Positions 45,485-53,729 of a DNA stretch of 64,000 bases are shown in pieces. How positions within the stretch are numbered: position 1 is the first letter of the stretch; every line of letters begins with the position of its first letter. The position numbers and the translations under genes are program-made. Source of the DNA: Bacteroides helcogenes P 36-108 (GTDB lineage Bacteria > Bacteroidota > Bacteroidia > Bacteroidales > Bacteroidaceae); contig NC_014933.1 of the NCBI RefSeq assembly GCF_000186225.1, positions 682,001 through 746,000 of the forward strand. The letters are read 5' to 3'. Below the pieces are notes generated by a model. It worked only from the letters and a program-made list of their open reading frames with translations, was not told the DNA's origin and made no database searches.

Positions 45485-46278
45485 AGATACTTGTTTATTC
45501 CATTAGTACAATATTTACGATGCTCTTTCTTTGTACGTTCCAACTCTGCCAAATGATATTCTTCATTGCTTCGGGAAGACTCCTTATGGTTCAAGTGATA
45601 CACAATGCCTCCCATTTTCAAAAATTTCTTCCGCACTCCGGCAAAAAACAAGCGGAAACCGAGTTCGCCGTCCTCATGTCCCCATTGCAGTAAATCCTCA
45701 TTGTATCCATTGACGGTGATAATATCTTTTTTCCAGAAAGCCATATTACACCCCCGCAAATGATCAACCTTCTTGCCATATTTAGTAGCTACAAACTGAC
45801 GCAAGATTTTAGAACGAAAACTGTTCAGCATAAAACTGATTGGCATATCAAACAGGCTGATCTCCAAACCTCTATTTGCCAATATCTTTGCCGTAATAGC
45901 AGCTCCCAACTTAACACGACTGCCACAAACAAAACAATTATGCTCCGCAATCTCTAAATGATCCTGAATAAAATGACGCTCCACAATCACATCTCCGTCT
46001 ATCTGAATAAGATAATCATACTGAGCCTGTGCCATTGCTTTATTCAAAATGACAGTTTTCCTAAATCCTTGATCCTCCTGCCACAAATGTATAACAGGAA
46101 TTTCCGTGGTAGCTTTCAGCCGTTCTATCAACTTTCTTGTATCATCACCTGAACCATCGTCTGCAATAATAATCTCACCGGGTGGAACAGTCTGATTCAG
46201 CAAACTGCCCAGCGAGAGTTCCAAGGCTTCTTTCCAGTTGTATGTTGCCACAATGACAGAAACTTTATCTTTTATCAT
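45481..46278 (-). CDS. Glycosyltransferase family 2 with galactosyltransferase-type C-terminal domain
   Basis: A 265-residue enzyme. VSVIVATYNWKEALELSLGS opens the GT-A fold, IIIADDGSGDDT binds nucleotide and IQIDGDVIV is the D-x-D. The C-terminal part RGCNMAFWKKDIITVNGYNE, then WGHEDGELGFRLF is the Glyco_transf_7C motif with a catalytic Asp/Glu pair. Its start is 3 bases after the GT11 stop and its end overlaps the GT32 start by 4 bases. Confidence 0.92.
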   Translation of the reverse strand: MIKDKVSVIVATYNWKEALELSLGSLLNQTVPPGEIIIADDGSGDDTRKLIERLKATTEIPVIHLWQEDQGFRKTVILNKAMAQAQYDYLIQIDGDVIVERHFIQDHLEIAEHNCFVCGSRVKLGAAITAKILANRGLEISLFDMPISFMLNSFRSKILRQFVATKYGKKVDHLRGCNMAFWKKDIITVNGYNEDLLQWGHEDGELGFRLFFAGVRKKFLKMGGIVYHLNHKESSRSNEEYHLAELERTKKEHRKYCTNGINKYL

Positions 46279-46281
46279 AAT

Positions 46282-47091
46282 TTATACAGTTGTAAAAAGG
46301 TCTTTAAAATAACGGAAACTATCAGGAGAGAACGGTTTATCTCTATCCATAATCCAATAAAGAGGAATGTCTCTATAAAAAGCGGCCACCAATGAGAAGG
46401 TACTTTTCACTCCTATCAGATAGTCGCATTGAGACAGCAGATAGAGATCTTCTACCCCACTTCCCCGGAAGAGGTAAACAGAATGACCGATTTCCTGTCT
46501 GTACTGGTCCAGGCATAACTTTTCATCATTTGTACAGATATAAACATTAATTTTACAGTCATCATGCATCCGGCAAAACTGATTAATCAGATCTATATAA
46601 GTGGCATCCGGGAAGAAATATTTGCCTCCCTGCCAAGTAGCATAATCACCCCGACGGATATGTACACCCAGCCTCAATAACTTCCTACCATCGTTTCCAT
46701 CATGCTGGTCCAGCCAATGATTAACCCTGCTTTTTATAGACGATTTTATATCAAAAAGATCCAGAATCTCCCTCCTGTATTTAAGGAGCAGTTCCGGAAA
46801 ACGGAATCCCCACTGATCCACAACCACTATTCCGGAGTTACGAACTTCTGCCACAACCTGCGGATTTGTATCTTCCGATACAATTTTCAAGAGACGCAAT
46901 GCAATGCACATCTTCGCCAGAAGATAACTGCCAAAATTGTGATACCATTTCCTGCAAATCCGGAAATACTGATATTTATAAGAAAATCTCATTGAGAAGA
47001 CAAATATCCCATACTCCCTTCCGAAAGCATAGGCATGAGCATACTGCAATATATTATTGCACATTTGTCCATATCCTTTTACAATTATCAT
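46282..47091 (-). CDS. GT11 alpha-1,2-fucosyltransferase-like protein
   Basis: A 269-residue enzyme of family GT11. The key motif is LGVHIRRGDYATWQGGKYFF, in which HIRRGDY binds GDP-fucose. The N-terminal GYGQMCNNILQYAHAYAFG matches the family's G-x-GN-x-x-FQ-like opening (with MCNN). CDYLIGVKSTFSLVAAFY is the third conserved motif. It would put fucose on a galactose or similar sugar. Its ATG overlaps the upstream GT2 stop by 4 bases. Fucosylated LOS would be a host-like surface feature. Confidence 0.9.
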   Translation of the reverse strand: MIIVKGYGQMCNNILQYAHAYAFGREYGIFVFSMRFSYKYQYFRICRKWYHNFGSYLLAKMCIALRLLKIVSEDTNPQVVAEVRNSGIVVVDQWGFRFPELLLKYRREILDLFDIKSSIKSRVNHWLDQHDGNDGRKLLRLGVHIRRGDYATWQGGKYFFPDATYIDLINQFCRMHDDCKINVYICTNDEKLCLDQYRQEIGHSVYLFRGSGVEDLYLLSQCDYLIGVKSTFSLVAAFYRDIPLYWIMDRDKPFSPDSFRYFKDLFTTV

Positions 47092-48020
47092 ATCATTCTC
47101 TGTAAAGTGGATAAATTGGTTATCTTATCAAATTCATATAAAAAAGTATTCATCCAAAGTGGGGCGGAATAATGCTTTATCAGTTCTTTCTTATATTCCG
47201 GCAACATCGTTTCATTGGCCCAAAGCCGTTTTGCCATTCGAGCCTTTATCACCAAACGCTGATAGGCAGAAAAGCTCAGCAATTCGGCCACAGCCTCCAT
47301 CACTCTATACCCTTCCGAATAATACAATCCTTGCAATTCTGCTTTAGGGGAAACCTTATTGAGATGCTGCCTGAAATAGTTCAGTTTGCGATTGACATAA
47401 ATAATCTTACCCAAACTGGCTATTCTTGCCCAGCAAAGCCAGTCACCACACAGCTTGTACTGATACAAGTCCTTGCAAATGGCTTCATAAGCCGATTTTC
47501 TAAAAAGAACCATACTCGCATTAAAAACAGGATTGCAAAATACCATATTGTGTTTCACAAACGATACGCCTTCATACATTTTGGAAGCTTCTTGCGACCG
47601 GAAAGATTTCAAATTCCAGTCGCGTTCCATAATGCCACCATCACCATCTACAAGATAAGAAGCCGAAAAGACAAGCATAATATCCTTCCTCTGTTCTATT
47701 TGGGCAACAGTAGCAGAAAGGAAGTGAGAATCCGCATAGTCGTCACTTTCCGCAATCCAGATGAAGTCGCCTTTAGCCATCGAAATACCCTTATCCCATT
47801 GAGCGAATACATTTCCACCATTCACTTCATTGTAAACGACAGCAGAGACTTTTTCTTCATTTTTATACCGTTCTATGATATCCCGGCTATTGTCAGAAGA
47901 ACAATCATCCAGAATAATCACTTCAAAGTCCCGGTAAGACTGGGCTAAGACAGTATCTATACGTTTATTCAGATACAACGCATGATTATAATTCGGGACG
48001 ATAACAGATACTTTAGGCAT
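47088..48020 (-). CDS. Glycosyltransferase family 2
   Basis: A 310-residue GT-A enzyme: PKVSVIVPNYNHALYLNKRI, ILDDCSSDNSRDII, WIAESDDYAD as D-x-D, and a C-terminal helical region. I start at 48020 (MPKVSV), preceded by CAGG, since the 12 codons upstream are unrelated. It comes 74 bases after the LpxL-like gene and overlaps the GT11 start by 4 bases. Confidence 0.92.
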   Translation of the reverse strand: MPKVSVIVPNYNHALYLNKRIDTVLAQSYRDFEVIILDDCSSDNSRDIIERYKNEEKVSAVVYNEVNGGNVFAQWDKGISMAKGDFIWIAESDDYADSHFLSATVAQIEQRKDIMLVFSASYLVDGDGGIMERDWNLKSFRSQEASKMYEGVSFVKHNMVFCNPVFNASMVLFRKSAYEAICKDLYQYKLCGDWLCWARIASLGKIIYVNRKLNYFRQHLNKVSPKAELQGLYYSEGYRVMEAVAELLSFSAYQRLVIKARMAKRLWANETMLPEYKKELIKHYSAPLWMNTFLYEFDKITNLSTLQRMI

Positions 48021-48094
48021 AAACCTGAAAATTAAATATTTTAGAAAAACAAACAATCATTTTTAGCTTCATAATAATGCATGAAGAGAAACAG

Positions 48095-49018
48095 TCAGCA
48101 TCTCATTTTTTTAGTGACGGGGTCAATGATTCTTTCCCATTCCGCACGTGTCCGCTTCCAACGGTTGTGTGTCCACAGCCAATATTGGGGAGCCCGCCGG
48201 ATGGTATTCTCCAAAGCGCGCATATACATCTCTGTCAACTGATAGTCTTCATACTCTTTCGGTGTCTCCGTCAGCAGTTTGAACTCGGCAACATAACAGC
48301 CCCTGCATTCACGGCGTACATCCATATAATATACGGCATAGTTGATTTGCTTGGCTATCCTTTCAGTGCCAGTCAGCACAGGTGTATCATGATGCAGAAA
48401 GTTCGTCCAATAGTGAATGTTGTTCCAAAAGGGAGTCTGATCGGCTATAAAGCCCATTACTACCGGCTGCTTCTCGTTACGATACTTCACAAGGCGGCGA
48501 AGTGTCTCAGCCATCGGTATGCTGACGGCCCCCATCCTGCCCCGAAGATAAAAAAACAACTTGTCAAAAGCCTTGTTCTCCAGCACATGATAAATCTGTG
48601 CGCAGATGGCTTTGTCTCCTACAGCCAGAGGCAAAGAAGTAATCCATTCCCAATTACAGTAATGTCCCAGATAGACTACACACGAAAGTCCTTTATCCAC
48701 AGATTGCCCTACCTGTTCCATTCCTTTGAACCGCATACGCTTCTCCATCGTTTTCTTACTCATCGAAAACAGTTTTACCGTCTCTACCACATAGTCGCAA
48801 AACCAAGCGTAGAATTTCTTCTCTATCTGTATAATCTCATCCTGAGTTTTCTCCGGAAAAGATTCCGTTAAATTCTTGCGCACCAGAGGACGGCGATAGC
48901 GGATGCCATAATAAACCAGAAAGTATAATCCGTCTGACAGCAGGTACAGAAGCCTCAACGGAAACAAGGACAACAGATACCACAAACAAAAAACGAGTAT
49001 ATATAAAATTCTTATCAT
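48095..49018 (-). CDS. LpxL/HtrB-type lysophospholipid (lipid A) acyltransferase
   Basis: A 307-residue membrane-anchored acyltransferase. One N-terminal helix (about 5-25) is followed by the catalytic motif H-x4-E in GHYCNWEW. VVMGFIADQTPFWNNIHYW and APQYWLWTHNRWKR are the later family motifs. It adds a secondary acyl chain to a lipid A precursor. Bacteroides lipid A is usually penta-acylated, so one late acyltransferase is expected. Placing it in the LOS unit ties acylation to core assembly. It overlaps the GT9 stop by 4 bases. Confidence 0.93.
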   Translation of the reverse strand: MIRILYILVFCLWYLLSLFPLRLLYLLSDGLYFLVYYGIRYRRPLVRKNLTESFPEKTQDEIIQIEKKFYAWFCDYVVETVKLFSMSKKTMEKRMRFKGMEQVGQSVDKGLSCVVYLGHYCNWEWITSLPLAVGDKAICAQIYHVLENKAFDKLFFYLRGRMGAVSIPMAETLRRLVKYRNEKQPVVMGFIADQTPFWNNIHYWTNFLHHDTPVLTGTERIAKQINYAVYYMDVRRECRGCYVAEFKLLTETPKEYEDYQLTEMYMRALENTIRRAPQYWLWTHNRWKRTRAEWERIIDPVTKKMRC

Positions 49019-50085
49019 TTCTTTAAAGCTAAAACTTTATCTACTATCCTCTCAGGGGTGATTCGTTGCAAACAGGCATAATCCCCACGACGACAAGGCT
49101 TATTACCATAGACGGAACAAGGGCGGCAAGACAAATCCACCTGCACAGCATTGGCCTCAAGTTGATTCCATCCCATAAAACCTGCGCACGGATGCGTAGC
49201 TCCCCAAACGGATATTACAGGTGTAGCAACCAAAGACGCCAGATGCATATTAGAAGAATCCATTGAAATCATCCCATCCAACAGACTCATCAGAACCAGT
49301 TCTTCATCCAGCTTCAGACGTCCTGCCACAGATATCACCTGAGAATAAAGAGATTCCCAACGACCGAAAACCTCCTTTTCCATTTCCGACTTTCCACCGA
49401 AAAGACATATACGCACATTACTCCTTTCCCGAAGCAATTCAATCACCTTTTCCATCTTCTCCGGCGGATACACCTTCCCCGTATGAGCAGCAAAAGGAGC
49501 TATACCTATCAGCAAAGAAGGATTTGTGGATTCAAGAGCAGAACCGTCCGTAAAAAGCAGGCGTTCCGTCAGCCATCCGGGCAGTAAAGTCACATCACCT
49601 TTCGCTCCGCCAAATATTGAGTGGAAATTCAGTTTAAACGTCAATCCAAGCTTCTCCAATACCAAACGATAACGCTCAAAAGCGCTTATCAACGGAGCAT
49701 AATCCTTAGGCATTCCATTCACCAGTCTTTCTTTCTCTCTGCGTCCCTTGTCAATGCTCCGCACAGGAATACCTGCAAGGCGAAAACGCAGGCATAAATA
49801 GCGGGTGCGAAGCACGTTATGAAAATCGGCCACACAATCGAAATGCATCGTTCTGAGTCGCGCAAACAGAGCGTTGAGTCCTACCAATCCCCGATACTCG
49901 TTCTTCAAATCCACCCCCATAAATTCCACATTTCGGGGCAACCGCGAAAACAAAGGAGCCCATGCCGGACGGCTAAGCACCGTTATCCGGTGCTGCGGAT
50001 ACTGCACCGCCAGTGAATAAATAACGGGGACAGTCATGGCAACATCGCCGAAAGCTGAAAAACGAACAATCAATATACGGGACAT
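49015..50085 (-). CDS. GT9 heptosyltransferase-like protein
   Basis: A 356-residue GT-B enzyme of family GT9. It begins MSRILIVRFSAFGDVAMTVP and holds RITVLSRPAWAPLFSRLPRN, IGIAPFAAHTGKVYPPEKME, SMDSSNMHLASLVATPVISV and WGATHP. The SxSxxMHLA form matches ADP-heptose transferases, but Bacteroides heptose use varies, so the donor is uncertain. I start at 50085; the 33 codons before it overlap the divergent pdxB promoter. It is the first gene of a six-gene minus-strand unit. Confidence 0.92.
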   Translation of the reverse strand: MSRILIVRFSAFGDVAMTVPVIYSLAVQYPQHRITVLSRPAWAPLFSRLPRNVEFMGVDLKNEYRGLVGLNALFARLRTMHFDCVADFHNVLRTRYLCLRFRLAGIPVRSIDKGRREKERLVNGMPKDYAPLISAFERYRLVLEKLGLTFKLNFHSIFGGAKGDVTLLPGWLTERLLFTDGSALESTNPSLLIGIAPFAAHTGKVYPPEKMEKVIELLRERSNVRICLFGGKSEMEKEVFGRWESLYSQVISVAGRLKLDEELVLMSLLDGMISMDSSNMHLASLVATPVISVWGATHPCAGFMGWNQLEANAVQVDLSCRPCSVYGNKPCRRGDYACLQRITPERIVDKVLALKK

Positions 50086-50162
50086 ATAACAGAACTTTTT
50101 ATCTGACTGGCGAAAATATACAATATCTTTAATTCCTGCAACCGTTTCTATCTTTTTATCAT

Positions 50163-50170
50163 TATCTTTG
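50163..50170 (+). promoter_or_regulatory. -7 box (TATCTTTG) for pdxB
   Basis: Exact TAnnTTTG, 26 bases before the pdxB start. No clear -33. Confidence 0.5.
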
Positions 50171-50195
50171 TCCGAAACATTCAATAAGGCAATCC

Positions 50196-51239
50196 ATGAA
50201 AGTCATTATAGACGACAAAATACCCTTTATAAAAGAGGCTATCTCCCGGATAGCAGATGAAGTGGTCTATGCTCCCGGAACAGCCTTTACTCCCACTCTG
50301 GTGAAAGATGCCGATGCGCTGATAGTGCGCACACGTACATGCTGCAACCGTGAACTGCTGGAGGGAAGTAAAGTAAAATTCATTGCTACGGCAACAATTG
50401 GTTTCGATCACATCGATACGGAGTATTGCCGCAAAGCAGGTATCACATGGGCCAATGCGCCCGGATGCAACTCGGCATCCGTAGCCCAATATCTGCAATC
50501 ATCCCTGATCCTGCTGCAGAAGCAGAAAAGTATCCGGCTGTCCCAAACTACCATAGGCATTGTGGGGGCAGGCAATGTGGGCAGCAAAGTGGAGCAAGCA
50601 GCGCGGAAATTCGGAATGCGTATATTACTGAACGATCTGCCGCGTGCAGACCGGGAAGGCGGAAACGGCTTTTCTCCTTTGCAGACCCTTGCCAACGAAT
50701 GTGACATAATCACATTCCATGTGCCTTTATATAAGGAAGGGAAATACAAAACATTCCATCTGGCTGACGACACATTTTTCCATTCTTTGAAACGTTGCCC
50801 CATCATCATCAACACCTCACGCGGTGAGGTAATAGAAACTCATGCATTACTAAATGCTCTCGAACAAGGAACAATTTCGGATGCAATCATCGATGTTTGG
50901 GAAAATGAACCGGACATCAATTCCACCTTATTGAACCAAGTATTCCTCGGAACACCACATATTGCCGGTTATTCTGCCGATGGTAAAGCAAACGCTACAC
51001 GTATGTCACTGGATGCGCTGTGTCGATTCTTCCACATAGAAGCCGATTACCTAATTACTCCTCCCCAACCGGAAAATCCCGTCATCACCGCGCACTCTCC
51101 GGCAGAGGCGTACTTGCAAATGTACGACCCGCGCCGAGACAGCGAGGCCTTGAAAAAGCATCCGGACCTGTTCGAGAAATTACGCGGAGATTACCCGCTA
51201 CGAAGAGAGGAGGGAGCCTTCATCCTGAAGCACGTGTAA
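50196..51239 (+). CDS. pdxB: 4-Phosphoerythronate dehydrogenase
   Basis: A 347-residue D-2-hydroxyacid dehydrogenase for the second step of the DXP-independent branch feeding pyridoxal phosphate. Markers are FIATATIGFDHIDTEYCRKA, the NAD loop GIVGAGNVGSKVE, NTSRGEVIETHALLNAL (substrate Arg), DVWENEPDI (Glu) and the catalytic His in TPHIAGYSADGKA. The C-terminal dimer domain has the PdxB-type PRRDSEALKKHPDLFEKLRG. Full length. It marks the border of the LOS cluster. Confidence 0.94.
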   Translation: MKVIIDDKIPFIKEAISRIADEVVYAPGTAFTPTLVKDADALIVRTRTCCNRELLEGSKVKFIATATIGFDHIDTEYCRKAGITWANAPGCNSASVAQYLQSSLILLQKQKSIRLSQTTIGIVGAGNVGSKVEQAARKFGMRILLNDLPRADREGGNGFSPLQTLANECDIITFHVPLYKEGKYKTFHLADDTFFHSLKRCPIIINTSRGEVIETHALLNALEQGTISDAIIDVWENEPDINSTLLNQVFLGTPHIAGYSADGKANATRMSLDALCRFFHIEADYLITPPQPENPVITAHSPAEAYLQMYDPRRDSEALKKHPDLFEKLRGDYPLRREEGAFILKHV

Positions 51240-51474
51240 AAGCCTTCTCTGGCATTTCCACTTAAAAGCATGCTTGCATATCGTCAATCCTTCGCGAGCA
51301 TAAGCTTTCTGCATTAATAATAAGATTCTCTTTTGTTCTATTTATCTTCAAAGCCCTACCTACTCCTTACCTACTCCCTACCTACTCCTTGTCTATAGAG
51401 AGGGAGAAGGTAGGGAGTAGGTAGGGAGTAGGTAAGGAGAAGACAGGGAAAAGGCAAGAGGATGGATTAACCGG
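51240..51474. other. Intergenic gap with repeat-rich palindrome
   Basis: Between convergent pdxB and purN. A large inverted repeat at 51354-51448 is listed separately; the remaining 110 bases show nothing. Confidence 0.6.
51354..51448. repeat. Large inverted repeat built of CCTACTCC units
   Basis: The left arm is made of three direct copies of an 11-base CCTACTCCYTA-type unit; the right arm is its complement. A perfect 26-base core stem is 51363-51388 with 51414-51439, around a 25-base loop; the outer parts pair imperfectly. One strand is almost all pyrimidine, the other purine. It may end transcription from both sides, but no T-run follows. Confidence 0.8.
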
Positions 51475-52050
51475 TCAATCTATCGTATTCAGCAATTCCT
51501 CTATCACTCGCGGATAATATTCATACTCCAGTTTATGGATGCGTTGCGCCAATATATCAGGTGTATCACCCGGCAGTACAGAACATTTTATTTGGCAAAT
51601 GACAGCTCCTTCATCGTAATGTTCATTAGTATAATGTATAGTGATACCACTCTCTTTCTCGCCTGCGGCAATCACAGCTTCATGAACACGGTCACCATAC
51701 ATCCCTTTCCCACCGAACTTGGGAAGGAGTGAAGGATGTATATTTATCATTTTATTGGGATAAGCATGCAAAATGCTATTCGGCACGCGAGCCAGAAAAC
51801 CAGCCAACACTATAAAATCAATATCATGTTCTTGCAGCAAGGGCAGAATAGCTTCTCCACTCTCCCAATCATTTTTAGCAAAACAGGCATAAGGCACTCC
51901 CAACCTCTTTGCGCGCTCTAAAACAAGCGCATCCTGCCGGTTGGTCAACACCAAACGCACACAGGCTGAATCCTTTTCCCGAAAAAAACGAATGATATTT
52001 TCGGTATTCGTACCACTTCCCGAAGCTAAAACCGCGATATTTTTCATCAT
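51475..52050 (-). CDS. purN: Phosphoribosylglycinamide formyltransferase PurN
   Basis: A 191-residue formyl-THF-dependent enzyme for the third step of purine synthesis. It has the phosphate loop ASGSGTNTENI, NIHPSLLPKFGGKGMYG with catalytic Asn103 and His105, GITIHYTNEHYDEG with Asp146, and the ending RIHKLEYEYYPRVIEEL. Two ATGs in a row open the gene. GGAGGGG before it is an unusually strong Shine-Dalgarno for this phylum, and a perfect palindrome TTTTGTGCACAAAA (52061-52074) is just upstream. Confidence 0.97.
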   Translation of the reverse strand: MMKNIAVLASGSGTNTENIIRFFREKDSACVRLVLTNRQDALVLERAKRLGVPYACFAKNDWESGEAILPLLQEHDIDFIVLAGFLARVPNSILHAYPNKMINIHPSLLPKFGGKGMYGDRVHEAVIAAGEKESGITIHYTNEHYDEGAVICQIKCSVLPGDTPDILAQRIHKLEYEYYPRVIEELLNTID

Positions 52051-52060
52051 AACCCCTCCA

Positions 52061-52074
52061 TTTTGTGCACAAAA
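52061..52074. promoter_or_regulatory. Perfect 14-bp palindrome upstream of purN
   Basis: TTTTGTGCACAAAA, directly before the purN ribosome-binding site. A dimeric regulator could bind it. A related, broken copy (AAAAATGTGCAAAAAG) follows within 12 bases. Confidence 0.45.
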
Positions 52075-52116
52075 CCGTGAAAAATGTGCAAAAAGTTACA
52101 TTTAATTCATCAAATA

Positions 52117-52148
52117 TTTGCGAGGAACGATAAATATTTATTCCTTTG
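52117..52148 (+). promoter_or_regulatory. Promoter for acpP-fabF-rnc
   Basis: TTTG (52117-52120), 20 bases, TTCCTTTG (52141-52148). The -7 box differs from TAnnTTTG by one base; spacing and the -33 box are exact. Confidence 0.55.
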
Positions 52149-52199
52149 CACCGCAAAATTAAAGAAATAAAACTAATTATTAATTAAAAACTTAAAGTT

Positions 52200-52436
52200 A
52201 TGTCTGAAATTGCATCAAGAGTGAAAGCGATTATCGTCGACAAATTAGGCGTTGAAGAATCAGAAGTTACAACCGAAGCAAGCTTCACTAACGACTTAGG
52301 AGCTGATTCTCTTGACACGGTTGAACTTATCATGGAATTCGAAAAAGAATTCGGTATCTCTATCCCTGATGACCAGGCTGAAAAGATCGGTACTGTAGGT
52401 GATGCTGTATCTTACATCGAAGAACACGCTAAGTAA
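52200..52436 (+). CDS. acpP: Acyl carrier protein
   Basis: A 78-residue acidic four-helix protein that carries growing fatty-acid chains on a phosphopantetheine arm. The attachment serine is Ser37 in the DSL motif of [19 protein letters not shown]. Full length. It is followed 21 bases on by fabF, and the two are almost always paired. Confidence 0.98.
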   Translation: MSEIASRVKAIIVDKLGVEESEVTTEASFTNDLGADSLDTVELIMEFEKEFGISIPDDQAEKIGTVGDAVSYIEEHAK

Positions 52437-52457
52437 TCTTATCCATCAGTTTATAAC

Positions 52458-53723
52458 ATGGAATTAAAAAGAGTTGTAGTAACAGGTCTTGGCGCCATTA
52501 CTCCCATTGGCAACAGTGTTCCCGAATTTTGGGAAAACCTTGTGAACGGGGTTAGTGGAGCAGGGCCTATTACTCATTTCGACGCATCCCTTTTCAAGAC
52601 TCAATTTGCATGCGAAGTAAAAGGCTTCGATGCCACCAAATATATAGACCGCAAGGAAGCCCGCAAGATGGATGTATATACTCAGTATGCCATTGCAGTG
52701 GCCAAGGAAGCGGTAGCCGATTCGGGTCTTGATGTCGAAAATGAGGATTTAAACAGAATCGGTGTCATTTTTGGCGCCGGTATCGGTGGCATCCGTACAT
52801 TCGAGGAAGAGGTTGGCAACTATGCTGTCAACGGCAAGGAAATGGGTCCAAAATTCAACCCGTTCTTCATCCCCAAGATGATTTCGGATATTGCGGCCGG
52901 ACAAATTTCCATTCTGTACGGTTTTCATGGTCCTAACTACGCGACTTGTTCTGCATGTGCAACTTCTACGAACGCTATTGCCGATGCATTCAACCTTATC
53001 CGTTTGGGTAAGGCCAATGTCATTGTCAGCGGTGGAGCAGAGGCAGCCATTACAGCGGGTGGTGTAGGTGGTTTCAACGCCATGCACGCATTGTCAACGC
53101 GCAACGACTCTCCCCAAACGGCATCACGTCCGTTCAGCGCAAGCCGTGACGGCTTCATTATGGGTGAAGGTGGCGGTTGCTTGGTTCTTGAAGAACTGGA
53201 ACATGCCAAAGCTCGTGGCGCTAAAATTTATGCGGAAGTAGCCGGTGCAGGTATGTCTGCCGATGCTTACCACTTGACCGCTTCTCACCCGGAGGGCTTA
53301 GGAGCGAAATTAGTGATGATGAATGCGCTGGAAGATGCTGAAATGAATCCCGACGAAATAGATTATATCAATGTTCACGGTACATCTACTCCCGTAGGTG
53401 ATATATCGGAAGCTAAAGCCATCAAAGAGGTATTCGGTTCACATGCGTATAAGTTGAACATCAGTTCTACGAAATCCATGACCGGTCATTTGTTGGGTGC
53501 TGCCGGTGCGGTAGAGGCTATTGCAAGCATCCTTGCCATCAAGAATGGCATCGTGCCTCCCACCATCAACCACGAAGAGGGTGATAACGACGAGAACATC
53601 GATTATGATCTGAACTTCACGTTCAACCAAGCGCAGAAACGCGAAGTGAACGCAGTTCTGTCCAACACATTTGGATTCGGCGGTCATAATGCATGTGCTA
53701 TTTTCAAGAAATACACAGAATAG
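52458..53723 (+). CDS. fabF: 3-Oxoacyl-ACP synthase II FabF
   Basis: A 421-residue condensing enzyme that elongates fatty acids. The thiolase-fold active site is Cys167 (CSACATST), His308 (NVHGTSTPVGD) and His344 (STKSMTGHLLGAAG). Lys339, just before it, is the usual structural lysine. Full length, second gene of the acpP-fabF-rnc unit. Confidence 0.98.
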   Translation: MELKRVVVTGLGAITPIGNSVPEFWENLVNGVSGAGPITHFDASLFKTQFACEVKGFDATKYIDRKEARKMDVYTQYAIAVAKEAVADSGLDVENEDLNRIGVIFGAGIGGIRTFEEEVGNYAVNGKEMGPKFNPFFIPKMISDIAAGQISILYGFHGPNYATCSACATSTNAIADAFNLIRLGKANVIVSGGAEAAITAGGVGGFNAMHALSTRNDSPQTASRPFSASRDGFIMGEGGGCLVLEELEHAKARGAKIYAEVAGAGMSADAYHLTASHPEGLGAKLVMMNALEDAEMNPDEIDYINVHGTSTPVGDISEAKAIKEVFGSHAYKLNISSTKSMTGHLLGAAGAVEAIASILAIKNGIVPPTINHEEGDNDENIDYDLNFTFNQAQKREVNAVLSNTFGFGGHNACAIFKKYTE

Positions 53724-53729
53724 TCCATC

